From positions 496,001 through 560,000 of the forward strand of contig NZ_JAPEPO010000002.1 of assembly GCF_026340095.1 (NCBI RefSeq): a stretch of 64,000 nt of DNA, in the 5' to 3' direction. The translations under genes and the position numbers were made by a program. Shown piece after piece: positions 16,818-25,469 of this stretch; within the stretch, counting starts at the first letter, position 1, and each line of letters starts with the position of its first letter. Source of the DNA: Streptomyces sp. NBC_01446 (GTDB taxonomy: Bacteria > Actinomycetota > Actinomycetes > Streptomycetales > Streptomycetaceae). Under the pieces are notes generated by a model, which saw nothing but the letters and a program-made list of their open reading frames with translations, did not search any database and had not been told where the DNA came from.

Positions 16818-17999
16818 ATGACGACAGCAGCGCAGGCGGCGGAGGATTGCGGACATGCCCGGTACACGTACCGTGTGCGCTTGTCGTCGACCGCCCGCTC
16901 GGTGCTTGAGGCGGAGTGGGACCGGTGCCGGTGGATCTGGAATGAGTGCGTTGCCAAGTCCAAGGCCACACACACGTACAACCAGGTACATCCTGAGGAC
17001 AAACAGACATGCGGCCCGGTTCAGCTCGCGAGGATGCTGACCGAGGCCCGCGCCGTGACGCCATGGCTGCGGGAGGGCGCTTGTGTCCCTCAGCAGCAGA
17101 TCATCCGGGATTTCGGGAAGGCCCGTGCGAAGGCTTTGAAGGACATCAGGGCTCGGTTGCCGATGAGGCTGCGAGCAGGGATGCCGAAGTGCAAGAAGAA
17201 GCGCGAGGCGCTGCCGACACTGGAGTACACCCGGCGCGGTTTCCGGCTGAAGGATGGCCAGCTGCACCTTGCCGGCGGGATCGTGCTGCGGGTGGTGTGG
17301 TCTCGGGAGTTGCCCAAACCGCCGTCCAGCGTTCGCGTGTACCGCGACAGCATCGGGCATTGGTACGCGTCGTTCGTGACCACCGTGACCACACAGCACC
17401 TGCCGCAGACCGGCGCGGTGATCGGTATCGACTGGGGCGTACGCGAGAGGGCCACCACCACATCCGACACCCATGACCTCCCCCACGCGCAGCATGGGAA
17501 AAACGCCGCGCAGCAGCTCACCCGGTATCAGCGGATGATGGCGCGGCGCCGCCCCGCCAACGGGCAGTCCGCCTCGAAGGGCTACCGCGAAGCGAAGCGG
17601 AAGGCAGCGAAGCTGCACAAGAAGGTTACACGTCAGCGGCAGGACACCGGCCGCAAGTGGGCCAAACGCGTTGTCCGTGACCACGACGCTTTGGCGGTTG
17701 AGGACTTCCGGCCGAAGTTCCTGGCGAAGTCGACGATGGCGCGTAAAGCGGCCGATGCCGCCATCTCGGCGACGAAGCGGGCCCTGGTCGAGATGGGCCG
17801 CAAGCACGGCCGGGCCGTGCACCTGGTACACCCCGCGCACACCACTATGGACTGCGCGCAGTGCGGAGCGAGAACCAAGCACGCACTCCCCCTCTCCGAA
17901 AGGACGTATGCCTGCACCGCGTGCAGAGCCGTATCCCCCAGGGATAAGAACTCTGCGCGCGTGATGCTGGTCCGGGCTGGTCTCGTACCCGGCTGGTGA
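16818..17999 (+). CDS. tnpB: TnpB, RNA-guided endonuclease (solo element)
   Basis: A 393-residue TnpB starting at ATG 16818. RuvC residues are intact: Asp in GIDWGVRERATT, Glu in LAVEDFRPKFL and Asp in SPRDKNSARVML. The zinc finger is CAQCGA and CTACRA. It is closely similar to the protein at 45193-46350 (shared ALKDI, YTRRGFRLKDG, VRDHDALAVEDFRP) and only distantly to the one at 9591. There is no transposase gene in the element, so mobility would need a TnpA in trans. A very long frame from 15318 contains it, but the part before 16818 is antisense to the kinase gene. Confidence 0.92.
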   Translation: MTTAAQAAEDCGHARYTYRVRLSSTARSVLEAEWDRCRWIWNECVAKSKATHTYNQVHPEDKQTCGPVQLARMLTEARAVTPWLREGACVPQQQIIRDFGKARAKALKDIRARLPMRLRAGMPKCKKKREALPTLEYTRRGFRLKDGQLHLAGGIVLRVVWSRELPKPPSSVRVYRDSIGHWYASFVTTVTTQHLPQTGAVIGIDWGVRERATTTSDTHDLPHAQHGKNAAQQLTRYQRMMARRRPANGQSASKGYREAKRKAAKLHKKVTRQRQDTGRKWAKRVVRDHDALAVEDFRPKFLAKSTMARKAADAAISATKRALVEMGRKHGRAVHLVHPAHTTMDCAQCGARTKHALPLSERTYACTACRAVSPRDKNSARVMLVRAGLVPGW

Positions 18000-18087
18000 C
18001 GATCGTGTAAGACCTGCGCGCCCGCCGGGCCGCAGGCAACGTGAGCTAGGAATCCCCCTCCTTCACTTCACGAGGGGGAGCAGTCAA
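17985..18087 (+). ncRNA. Candidate omega RNA of the second TnpB element
   Basis: The non-coding tail after tnpB is conserved in sequence and in hairpins with the third element, unlike the flanks. It ends with a stem built from CCCCCT and AGGGGG (about 18054-18077) and the GTCAA end. The guide would begin at 18088, within the 3' end of the response-regulator gene. The 5' limit is arbitrary. Confidence 0.5.
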
Positions 18088-18746
18088 GACAGCCGGTGTC
18101 CGATCCCGCGCGCCGTCGTAAGGCTCAGGTCGCTGCCCACTTCGCGCAGCTTGCGACGCAGCCGGCTCAGGTACTGATCGAGGGTGTTGTCGCTGACCTG
18201 TGCGCCGTCCGGCCAGGCGGCCCTCACCAGGTCGCGTCGGCTCACGATGCTGCCGTACGCGGCCACGAGCGTGGCCAGCAGCCGGAACTCCGTCGGTGAG
18301 AGGTCGACGTGGACATCTCCGACCCTCGCACTGTGTCGGGTCGCGTCCAGGACCACATCTCCGGCCGCGGCCACGGCCGGTGGCCCGGCGCGTTTGAGCG
18401 CGGCTCGCAGCCGGGCGACGAGTTCGGCGAAATGGAACGGCTTGGGCAGATAGTCGTCGGCCCCGGCGGAGAACCCGGACAGCCGGTCGGTGAGGTGGTG
18501 GCGGGCTGTCAGGAAGATGACCGGGGCGGCGAAACCGTTGGCGCGCAGCGCCTGGCACACGTCCCGCCCGTCCGCGTCGGGCAGCCCCACGTCCAGCACG
18601 ACCGCGGCGATGTTGTCAGTGGCCAGCCTCAGGGCGGTGGCACCGTCGGCGGCGAGCACGGGCGCGAAATCCTCGTCCAACAGGCCGCGGCGCAGCACAT
18701 CACGCAGGGCGTGATCGTCCTCGACGACCAGGATCTTGTGGTGCAT
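18084..18746 (-). CDS. OmpR/PhoB-family response regulator
   Basis: A 220-residue regulator. The receiver domain (1-118) has the acidic pair in VVEDDHAL, the phospho-acceptor Asp in VVLDVGLPDADG, the Thr in FLTARHH and Lys in LPKPFHF. The winged helix (130-220) ends VSDNTLDQYLSRLRRKL and TTARGIGHRLS. GGAGG lies just before the ATG. The stop codon TGA coincides with the GTCAA end of the inserted element, so the original C-terminus may have differed slightly. It probably binds the 11-bp-spaced GTTCAGG repeats before the three COG4705 genes; this link is inference from location and site type. Confidence 0.88.
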   Translation of the reverse strand: MHHKILVVEDDHALRDVLRRGLLDEDFAPVLAADGATALRLATDNIAAVVLDVGLPDADGRDVCQALRANGFAAPVIFLTARHHLTDRLSGFSAGADDYLPKPFHFAELVARLRAALKRAGPPAVAAAGDVVLDATRHSARVGDVHVDLSPTEFRLLATLVAAYGSIVSRRDLVRAAWPDGAQVSDNTLDQYLSRLRRKLREVGSDLSLTTARGIGHRLS

Positions 18747-18810
18747 GGTCCTCCGTCGGATCTTCCGGCGATGGGTCGTGCTGCCGCGCCGGAGCAGCAC
18801 CCGCCCAGTG

Positions 18811-18846
18811 ACTACAATTCTGTAGACGGTCTGCTGAACTGTAGAC
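18811..18846. promoter_or_regulatory. Operator-like repeats upstream of the response regulator
   Basis: A palindrome CTACA-ATTC-TGTAG (18812-18825) overlaps the first of two CTGTAGAC copies (18820-18827 and 18839-18846, 19 bp apart). It lies 65-100 nt upstream of the regulator gene and does not resemble the GTTCAGG repeats, so another regulator may act here. Confidence 0.45.
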
Positions 18847-18960
18847 GATAGGGGGTGTGAGGTCCGATCCGATGAGGGTGGGGTCCATTCCGATGACGGA
18901 CCGAAGCCCCAACGCCGCCGGCTGGTGCGCTCGAAGCTACTTCCATGGCCGCATGGACCC

Positions 18961-18987
18961 GTAGGGCACGTAGGGCACGTAGGGCAC
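18961..18987. repeat. 9-bp tandem repeat, three copies
   Basis: GTAGGGCAC is repeated three times without a mismatch. Surrounding sequence is non-coding between the response regulator and decayed genes. Confidence 0.9.
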
Positions 18988-19064
18988 CAACGCCGCAATC
19001 GAGATCGCCTGATCGCCGGGCTCGCGCCGTACAGCGACATTGCCCCATCCGCATCGGCGTGTGT

Positions 19065-19160
19065 TCAGGTGCCGCGGTCGTGGGCGGCGAGGTCGGGCCG
19101 CTTCCACACCTCGCCGATCAGGACGTCGTCGGTGAGGTGCACGAGCTGAGGAGCGAAGGC
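19065..19160 (-). pseudogene. Relic of a carboxymuconolactone-decarboxylase-family gene
   Basis: The minus strand reads FAPQLVHLTDDVLIGEVWKR, then PDLAAHDRGT and a stop. This matches the N-terminal helix of gamma-carboxymuconolactone decarboxylase-type proteins (LTDxVLFGxVWxRPGLSxRDRS). The rest of the domain, with its Cys-x-x-Cys-type region, is missing. Confidence 0.5.
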
Positions 19161-19169
19161 ACCTAACAG

Positions 19170-20252
19170 CCGGGCGCCACGCGTCCCGGCGTCGGGCAGC
19201 GCCCATGCGCGGGGTGGTCAGGGCCGCCAGGAGGGCGATGGCGGCGGCCATGGCGAGGCTGACGCGCAGTCCGTGCTGGAAGCCGGCCGGGGCGCAGATC
19301 AGTGCGCCGAAGACGGCCACAGCCAGGGCGCCGCCGATCTGGCGGCTGGTGTTGAACACGCCACTGGCAGTGCCGGTCTGCTCGGCAGGCACGTGTTCCA
19401 GCAGCAGGGCGGTGGTCGGGGGCATCACCAGCGGGCCCGCCATGCCGACCGGGATCAGCAGCAGCGCGCTCGCCCATACCGGCATCGAGGCGGGTACCAG
19501 CGCGAGGGCGATCGAGCCGGCCGCGATCAGGACCAGCCCGGCGATGACCGGCACGCGGGGGCCGGTGCGCTCGGCGATCCGCGCGGAGAACGGCGTCAGC
19601 AGCGCGCTGAGCAGCATCATCGGCAGGAACGCGATCCGGCGCCCAGCGCGGACAGGCCGTGCTGCTGCTGGAAGTACAGGGAGAACAGGTATGGCAGCCC
19701 GTAGAAGCCGACCATGAAGGCGAACCCGATGCCGGTGGCGACGACCACGATCGGCGAGCGGAACAGCGTGAGGGGCACCATCGGGTGGACCACCTTGGCC
19801 TGCGCCGTCACGAACGCGGCCAGCGCGGCGACGGCGACGCCGAGTGAGGCCAGTACCTGGGGCGCGGTGAACCCGGCATCCCCGGCCTCGATCGCCCCGA
19901 AGGTGAGGCCGCCCATGGCGAGGATCGCGGTGATCTGTCCGATCCAGTCGAACGGGGCCTGGCGGGTCGGCGAGTGCTGGGTCCGGGACAGCAGGAGCAG
20001 GGTGAGGATGCCGACCGGCAGGTTGATCCAGAAGATCATCCGCCACGAGGCCAGGCTCAGCACACCGCCGAGCACCGGGCCCGCGGCGGCAGCAACGGCG
20101 CCGCCCATGGCCCACACACCCACCGCGCGCGCCCGGCGGGCAGGGTCGGGGAACGCCTGACGCACCAGCGCCATCGAGGTCGGCATGGTCACCGCCGCGC
20201 CGACGCCTTGCACGACGCAGGCTGCGATAAGTACCGGCGGCTGACCGGTCAC
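19170..20252 (-). pseudogene. DHA2-type MFS efflux transporter, truncated and frameshifted
   Basis: One frame (20252 to about 19640) gives VVQGVGAAVTMPTSMALV, GPVLGGVLSLASWRMIFWIN and further helices up to HGLSALGAG. The homologous continuation RIAFLPMMLLSALLTPFSA to the last helix is in another frame from about 19650 to 19170. The usual sequence is HGLSALGAGLAFLP, so a small indel lies near 19640-19650. The first two or three transmembrane segments are also absent upstream of 20252. It is divergent from a truncated regulator gene, the usual partner of such pumps. Confidence 0.75.
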
Positions 20253-20332
20253 CTGTCCACAGAACCACGCACCTCATCTGACCTGGGATTCCTTGCTAGG
20301 AAAGGTACTCGCAGGGACCTCCACCCCAAGCC

Positions 20333-20878
20333 TTGTCCTACGCCGAAGACGTGCCAGCCGACACCGTCCGCGAGGACATCCGCAACTTCCTCACCAGCCG
20401 CCGCGCCCGCCTCACCCCGCAGGAGGCCGGCCTGCCCGACTTCGGCGGGCGGCGCCAAGTCAGCGGACTGCGGCGCTCAGAGGTTGCCCAGCTCGCCGCG
20501 ATCAGCGTCGACTACTACACCCGCCTCGAACGCGGAACTGTCGGCAGCGTCTCCGAGGAGATCCTCGGCAGCCTCGCCGTAGCCCTTCAGCTCGACGACG
20601 TCGAACGCGCCCACCTGGCCGACCTCGTCCGCGCCGCCAACGCCCTTCACCGCGCCCCGGACCCTGAGGAAGCTGATCGCCCCTGGCAAGGGTTCGGCTC
20701 CAGGCAGTGGGGCCGCCCGGCGCCAAGGCGGGGCCCACTGCAAGCTCTTCATCAGTCTTCTATGCCCCGCCGCCCTGGGACCCCTCACCCTGCCCCCCGT
20801 CCCGGTCGGGTGCCTCTTCCGCCATGGGAGCCGCCGCCGGGCCGGACTCCTCCAAGACCTCGGAGGCCTCGGGAATAG
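20333..20878 (+). pseudogene. XRE/MmyB-type regulator, C-terminally truncated
   Basis: From TTG 20333 the protein shows the N-terminal domain of MmyB-like regulators: FLTSRRARLTPQEAGLPDFG, VSGLRRSEVAQLAAISVDYY, TRLERGTVGSVSEEILGSLA. After about residue 110 the conserved ligand domain (RPxLxxLLDxxxxxPAxVxNxR) is missing, and a Pro/Arg-rich tail antisense to the next gene follows. It overlaps the 3' end of the large SpoIIE gene. Probably a deletion joined the two; the HTH domain itself may still be made. Confidence 0.65.
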
Positions 20879-23540
20879 CCTGTTCGGCCCAGATCACCTT
20901 GCCCTCGGGCGTGTACCGGGTGCCCCAGCGCTCGGCGATCTGCGACACCAGGAACAGGCCGCGGCCGCCCTCGTCCATCGTCGCGGCATACCGCAAATGC
21001 GGAGAGGTGTTGCTGCCGTCGGCGACCTCGACGATCAGCGTACGGTCGCGGATCAGCCGTACGTGGATCGGCTCGGAGCCGTAACGGATGGCGTTGGTGA
21101 TCAGCTCGCTCAGGACCAGCTCCACACTGAAGGCCAGCTCGGACAGATTCCACTCGTCGAGCTTGCGGGCCACCTCGTCGCGCATCCCCGCGACGGCGGC
21201 CGGGTCGAGCGGCACGTCCCAGTCGGCGATCCGGTCACGCGGCAGTCCCCGCGTACGGGCGATCAGCAGGGCCACGTCGTCCTTGGGACGCTCGGGCAGC
21301 AGCTCGTCGAGCACTGCTTGGCAGCTCTCCTCCGGCGACCTGTCGGGGTGGCCCGACAACGCTTGGCGCAGCAGTTCCATGCCCACGTCCAGATCGCGCC
21401 TGCGGTCCTCGATGAGGCCATCGGTGTACAGGACGAGCTGGGCGCCCTCCGGAAGGTCCAGCTCGGCGGTCTGGAACGGCAGCCCGCCCAGACCCAGGGG
21501 CGGCCCGGTCGGCAGATCCAGGAAGGTGACGGTGCCGTCGGGGAGAACCAGCGCCGGCGCCAGGTGCCCGGCACGCGCCACGACACAGCGGCGCGTCACC
21601 GGATCATAGATCGCGTACAGGCAGGTGGCACCCACGATGCCCGTGGCGCTCTGCGTATCCGACTCGTCCTGGTCGATACGGCCGACGAGGTCGTCCACGT
21701 GGCTCAGCAACTCGTCGGGCGGCAGATCGAGCGAGGAGAAGTTGTGCACCGCGGTCCGCAGCCGGCCCATGGTGGCGGCGGCGTGCAGGCCGTGGCCGAC
21801 CACGTCGCCGACGGTCAGCGCGACCCGGCTGCCCGACAGCGGAATCACGTCGAACCAGTCGCCGCTCACCCCCGACTGGGCGGGGAGGTAGCGGAAGCCG
21901 ACGTCGAGGGCACTCTGTTCGGGCAGCGCTCGCGGCAGCAGGCTGCGCTGGAGTGTCACCGCGAGGGCGTGCTCGCGGGTGTAGCGGCGGGCGTTGTCGA
22001 TGCTGACCGCTGCTCGGGCCACCAGTTCCTCGGCGAGCGACAGATCCTCCTCGTCGAAGGGCCCGTGCTGCTGGGAGCGCCAGAAGTTGGCCATGCCCAG
22101 CACGACGCCGCGGGACTTGATCGGGGCGGCGATGAGGGTGTGAATGCCGTAGTCGATGATCCTCTTGGTGCGCTCCGGGTCCTGCGCGTGCCAGCCCGTG
22201 GCGGTCGACAACTCGGCCACCAGCTCGGCGTGGCCGCTCCCGTAGCCGCGGGCCTGGGGGGTGGACGGCAGGAAGTCGATCAGCCTGCCCGCCTCGTAGA
22301 GCGGGTGGTCGTCCCGGATGCCGTACACGGCCGTCCGCCGCATGTCCGTCGCCGTGGGGGCCGGCTCCTGACCGTGCAGTACGGCGTCGGCCAGGTCCAC
22401 GGTGACGAAGTCGGCGAAACGCGGGACGGCGACCTGCGCCAGCTCGTCGGCGGTGCGCAGGACGTCCAGGGTGGTGCCGATGGCCAGTCCGGCGTCGTAC
22501 AGCAGCTTGAGCCGCTCCCGCGCGATCTCCGCCCTGCCGGTCACCGCCCGCAGTTCGGTGGAGTCGCGCAGCGTCACCACCGTCCCCATGGGGCCGCCGC
22601 CGCTGTCCGTGTGCCGCTGGTTGACCGCCAGCAGCCGGTCTCCGGCGAAGAGCACCTCGTCGGTGACCTCGCGCCCGGAGACGAGCAGCGCCGCCGTCTC
22701 GGGGTCGAGACTCGACAGCTCCGACACGAGTTGCCCCTCGACATCAGGGGGCAGCTCCAGCAGGCGTCTGGCCTCGTCGTTCGCCAATACCAGCCGCCCG
22801 TCGCCCCCGACTATCAGCACCCCTTCGCGCACGGAGTGCAGCACCGTGTCGTGGTGGTCGTACATGCGGGTCATCTCGTCCGGGGCCAGGCTGTGGGTCT
22901 GCCGGCGCAGTCGCCGGCCCACCAGTGCCGTGCCCGCCGTGGCCAGCACGAGTGCCCCCGCACCGGCGCCCAGGATGATCGGCAGTTGCCGGGTCACCTG
23001 ACTGGCCACGTGCTTGACCTTCAGCCCCGCGGAGACAAGTCCCACGACCTTGCCGTCGGCGTTGTCGATGGGGACGGTGGACTGGACCTCCCGGCCGAGT
23101 GGGCCATTCACACTCTCCGTGTACACCTTCCCCGCGAGCGACGGCGCGATGGTGCCCACGAACTGTTTTCCGATGAGGTTCGGCAGGGGGTGGGTGTAGC
23201 GGATGCCCTTGGTGTCCAGGACCACGATGAAGTCGACGCCCGCGGCCTTGCGCGCCGCCTCCGTCAGCGGCTGGAGGATCTTGCTCGGGTCGGGGCTCTC
23301 CAGTGCGGCCACGACGCCGGGAGAGTGCGCGAACGTCTGCGCCACGGCGACGGAGCGGCGCTTGGCCTCGGCGTAGGTGTCCCGGTCCGACTGGAGCACC
23401 AGGGCGAGGACGCCGCCGGCCACGAGCAGCACAACCAGCGCCACCTGGAGGACGAACACCTGCCCGGCTACGCTCCGCGGGCTTCTGCTGACCAGGGACC
23501 TGAACGAAAGGCTTCTCCAGTCGGCGAAACGATTCGCCAT
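20760..23540 (-). CDS. Membrane sensor PP2C phosphatase with PAS, GAF, SpoIIE and HATPase domains
   Basis: A 926-residue protein. Two membrane segments (about 26-48 and 187-208) bracket an extracellular Cache-like sensor of about 140 residues, of the kind that binds small acids in CitA/DcuS kinases. A PAS domain (about 228-340), a GAF domain (345-530), a SpoIIE phosphatase (550-765) and a C-terminal HATPase (780-900) follow. Phosphatase motifs are SGDWFDVIPL, VGDVVGHGLHAA, LYTDGLIEDR and KDDVALLIAR; the ATPase has SELITNAIRYG and GGRGLFLVSQIAERWG. It unites a phosphatase and an RsbW-like kinase domain in one chain, so it may both switch on and hold an anti-sigma system. Confidence 0.9.
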   Translation of the reverse strand: MANRFADWRSLSFRSLVSRSPRSVAGQVFVLQVALVVLLVAGGVLALVLQSDRDTYAEAKRRSVAVAQTFAHSPGVVAALESPDPSKILQPLTEAARKAAGVDFIVVLDTKGIRYTHPLPNLIGKQFVGTIAPSLAGKVYTESVNGPLGREVQSTVPIDNADGKVVGLVSAGLKVKHVASQVTRQLPIILGAGAGALVLATAGTALVGRRLRRQTHSLAPDEMTRMYDHHDTVLHSVREGVLIVGGDGRLVLANDEARRLLELPPDVEGQLVSELSSLDPETAALLVSGREVTDEVLFAGDRLLAVNQRHTDSGGGPMGTVVTLRDSTELRAVTGRAEIARERLKLLYDAGLAIGTTLDVLRTADELAQVAVPRFADFVTVDLADAVLHGQEPAPTATDMRRTAVYGIRDDHPLYEAGRLIDFLPSTPQARGYGSGHAELVAELSTATGWHAQDPERTKRIIDYGIHTLIAAPIKSRGVVLGMANFWRSQQHGPFDEEDLSLAEELVARAAVSIDNARRYTREHALAVTLQRSLLPRALPEQSALDVGFRYLPAQSGVSGDWFDVIPLSGSRVALTVGDVVGHGLHAAATMGRLRTAVHNFSSLDLPPDELLSHVDDLVGRIDQDESDTQSATGIVGATCLYAIYDPVTRRCVVARAGHLAPALVLPDGTVTFLDLPTGPPLGLGGLPFQTAELDLPEGAQLVLYTDGLIEDRRRDLDVGMELLRQALSGHPDRSPEESCQAVLDELLPERPKDDVALLIARTRGLPRDRIADWDVPLDPAAVAGMRDEVARKLDEWNLSELAFSVELVLSELITNAIRYGSEPIHVRLIRDRTLIVEVADGSNTSPHLRYAATMDEGGRGLFLVSQIAERWGTRYTPEGKVIWAEQAIPEASEVLEESGPAAAPMAEEAPDRDGGQGEGSQGGGA

Positions 23541-23743
23541 GTGACCTTTCTAGCACTGGCGATCCTGACCGGCCACAGGCCGCACCGCCCAGGGCACCGC
23601 ATCGCGGGACGCGTGCGACGGGGACGGACCCGGCCTCTGACAGCCTGCCAGGGGCGCGGGGGCCCGATACCTCGCACCTGAGGCGGTCTCCGAGGGGCCT
23701 GATCGTCCAGCCGGGCGGCGAGCGCCTCGACCGGTTCCCTCAC

Positions 23744-24160
23744 TTATTCGGGCCGCTCGATGACGAACGGCCGGTCGAGGGACACGAGCACTACGGGGCA
23801 GCCCGTCGAGCGGCTCCACCCGCAGCGAAACGCGGAACCAGGGCTCGGGGTCCCCCTCCACGCTGTGCGAGGAGAGCAGCTCCTCCACGGTCGCGACGCC
23901 GGCAGGGAATCACGAACGGATGTGCTCGGCCGTCCCCTGGACGCACACGGCCGCCTCGTGGCGATGCGGAGCCGTCGCGATCCTCGACGGGGCGCGCCGG
24001 GTCGAGGTCGGCGAGCGGTTCGAAGGAGCCGGGCAGGGTCCGCGCGTCGGTGATGCGGTCCAGCCGGAACGTCCGGTCCTCGCCGATCGCGGGAAAGCGC
24101 CCACGAACGTCGCGCGGCTCGCACAGGGGCGGCCAGCGCGCACAGCGCTCCGAGTCCGCC
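23744..24160 (-). pseudogene. WYL-domain regulator, C-terminal relic with several frameshifts
   Basis: Pieces in successive frames read TFRLDRITDARTLPGSFEP, APHRHEAAVCVQGTAEHIRS, VEGDPEPWFRVSLRVEPLDG and LVSLDRPFVIERPE in the correct order. Together these match the C-terminal half of DeoR/WYL-type regulators. At least three frame changes are needed, and the helix-turn-helix half is not found, so this gene is dead. Confidence 0.7.
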
Positions 24161-24260
24161 AGAGCCTCATGGGAGCAATTGCGGCGGCTGGGAGCGTGCA
24201 CCCACATCGACCACGGCACGCAGCGGGCGGACCCTGGTCGAACAACTCCAGATCGGACGA

Positions 24261-24554
24261 CTACGGCACGGCGGCGACGTGGAGCCGGGGAATCGTGGCG
24301 CCGTTGCCTGCCTTGATTCCTTCGATCACCGCTTGGTGCAGATCCCGGCTGTGCCGCTCCGTCCGGCAGGGCACCGGACTGCCAGTGACGGTGAACCATT
24401 CCAAGGTTCCGGTGTACTGGACCGACACATCGGCCTCCTGGCCGTCCCAGGTGGTGTGGACGGTCACGTCGCCCGTGACGACCCCCGCCTCGTCGGTACA
24501 GACGCCACCCCGGCCGGTGAAGATCCCGGGGGTGGTCCATGATGCCCAGGCCAT
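24261..24554 (-). CDS. Conserved small protein of unknown function
   Basis: A 97-residue protein starting MAWASWTTPGIFTGRGG at ATG 24554, with GAGGAGG 8 nt upstream. The pattern of alternating hydrophobic residues (VTGDVTVHTTWDGQEADVSV, EWFTVTGSPVPC) suggests a beta-rich fold, followed by a helix (RDLHQAVIEGIKAG). I recall similar uncharacterised proteins in other Streptomyces. There is no signal peptide or membrane segment. Function unknown. Confidence 0.6.
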   Translation of the reverse strand: MAWASWTTPGIFTGRGGVCTDEAGVVTGDVTVHTTWDGQEADVSVQYTGTLEWFTVTGSPVPCRTERHSRDLHQAVIEGIKAGNGATIPRLHVAAVP

Positions 24555-24949
24555 AACGTCAGCCTCCTCGCCTCGGTGCCGTGCGCGGCTCACAACTCGG
24601 CCGCACTCCGCTGTGCCGCGTACTCCTGGAGTACGCGCCCTCGGAGTGGGCCACGAGACCATCGCGAGTACGGGACTCGCTGTCCGGCCCACCTCCTGGC
24701 GTGCTCGTCGTCCATTGTGTTCCGCCCCTGTTGCGCATGGGTAGGGACATTTGTCCTAATTGCGGGTCCGCCCTCGTGAGCAGCCCGCGACGGGATCAGG
24801 AATCCGCCTTCCCATGCCGTGCGGCAATGTGGAAGTCCGGGCGGCTGCGCAAAGGATGCCTCACGGATGCGTGCGCTCGGAGCGCTGCAGTCGCCACACG
24901 CCCGTTCATCCCGCGACCGCAGGGATGCTGAAGGAAACGACCGACGTCA

Positions 24950-25035
24950 AACTCGGGGTCCGGCTGTCGAACATCGAGACCCGGCGCCAAAACCGCCGCC
25001 GACAAACTCGCCGCGCTCGGGCTCGTGGGCAGCGG
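24950..25035 (+). pseudogene. Possible relic of a helicase-associated (HA) domain
   Basis: Reading LGVRLSNIETRRQ and, after a one-base shift, AADKLAALGLVG gives the pattern of the tail of an HA repeat (LGxWLxNxRxRRxxLxxxKLAALAxLG). Only this short piece is present. Confidence 0.35.
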
Positions 25036-25041
25036 CCCACC

Positions 25042-25100
25042 GGCGCGGCGCCAGCAGACCGTAGGCCCACAGGCGCGGCGCCAGCGGACCGTAGGTCCAG
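25042..25100. repeat. Imperfect 30-bp tandem duplication
   Basis: Two copies of GGCGCGGCGCCAGC-A/G-GACCGTAGG-C/T-CCA follow one another (25042-25071 and 25072-25100). They lie in non-coding sequence after the HA-domain relic. Confidence 0.8.
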
Positions 25101-25469
25101 TTAACCACCGGCGGTGGAGTTGCGTCCGTTCGGCGGCGAGCCGATCGATGATCTTCAGGTCTCCGCAGAGCAGGGGCCGACTGAGGCGGTGTGAGACATC
25201 ACGGTGGAGACGCAGCGAAGCGCCGTCGCTGGCTGCGGCGAGGAGGATCGAGCACGGGGGGCCCGGGGTCCGTGTCGATGTCCACCAGGACGAGCTGCTC
25301 GACCTGCCTTCGTGGTCGAGGCGACCCGGCTGGCACAGGCGGTGCGGCGCACACGGGCGTCGGCGTGCTGCCGGATCGTGCACACAGGGTTCCGGGAGCA
25401 GCATGGAAGAGAAGGCCTCAACCGGCACGCGTCCTGAGCGGGCTTGCGCTGAGGAGGGAGCTCTCCAGG
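25101..25469. other. Intergenic stretch without a recognisable gene
   Basis: The frame of the next gene is open back to 25191 but shows no PAS-like or other homology before 25470. Nothing else is recognised. Confidence 0.4.

Larger units (their letters stand above)
16645..18087 (+). mobile_element. Solo-TnpB element (IS1341-like) between response regulator and kinase
   Basis: About 1.44 kb with tnpB and no tnpA. The left end has a hairpin with a TTTA loop (about 16658-16675) and shares CTCCTGCGGAGCAG and a block ACTGTCAGTCCTCCCGG with the element at 45107-46525. The right end (18000-18087) shares GATCGTGTAAGACCTGC and CGTGAGCTAGGAATCCCCCT with it and finishes in GTCAA. The left border is placed by alignment of the two copies and may be off by several bases. 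It lies antisense to the two-component operon it interrupts. Confidence 0.75.

Noticed and set aside
20997..23681. 894-codon plus-strand frame
   Set aside because: Antisense shadow of the 926-residue phosphatase gene; composition is Arg/Gly/His-rich without any domain.
23541..23743. Possible gene between the large phosphatase and the WYL relic
   Set aside because: No frame with homology or start signal; treated as promoter region.
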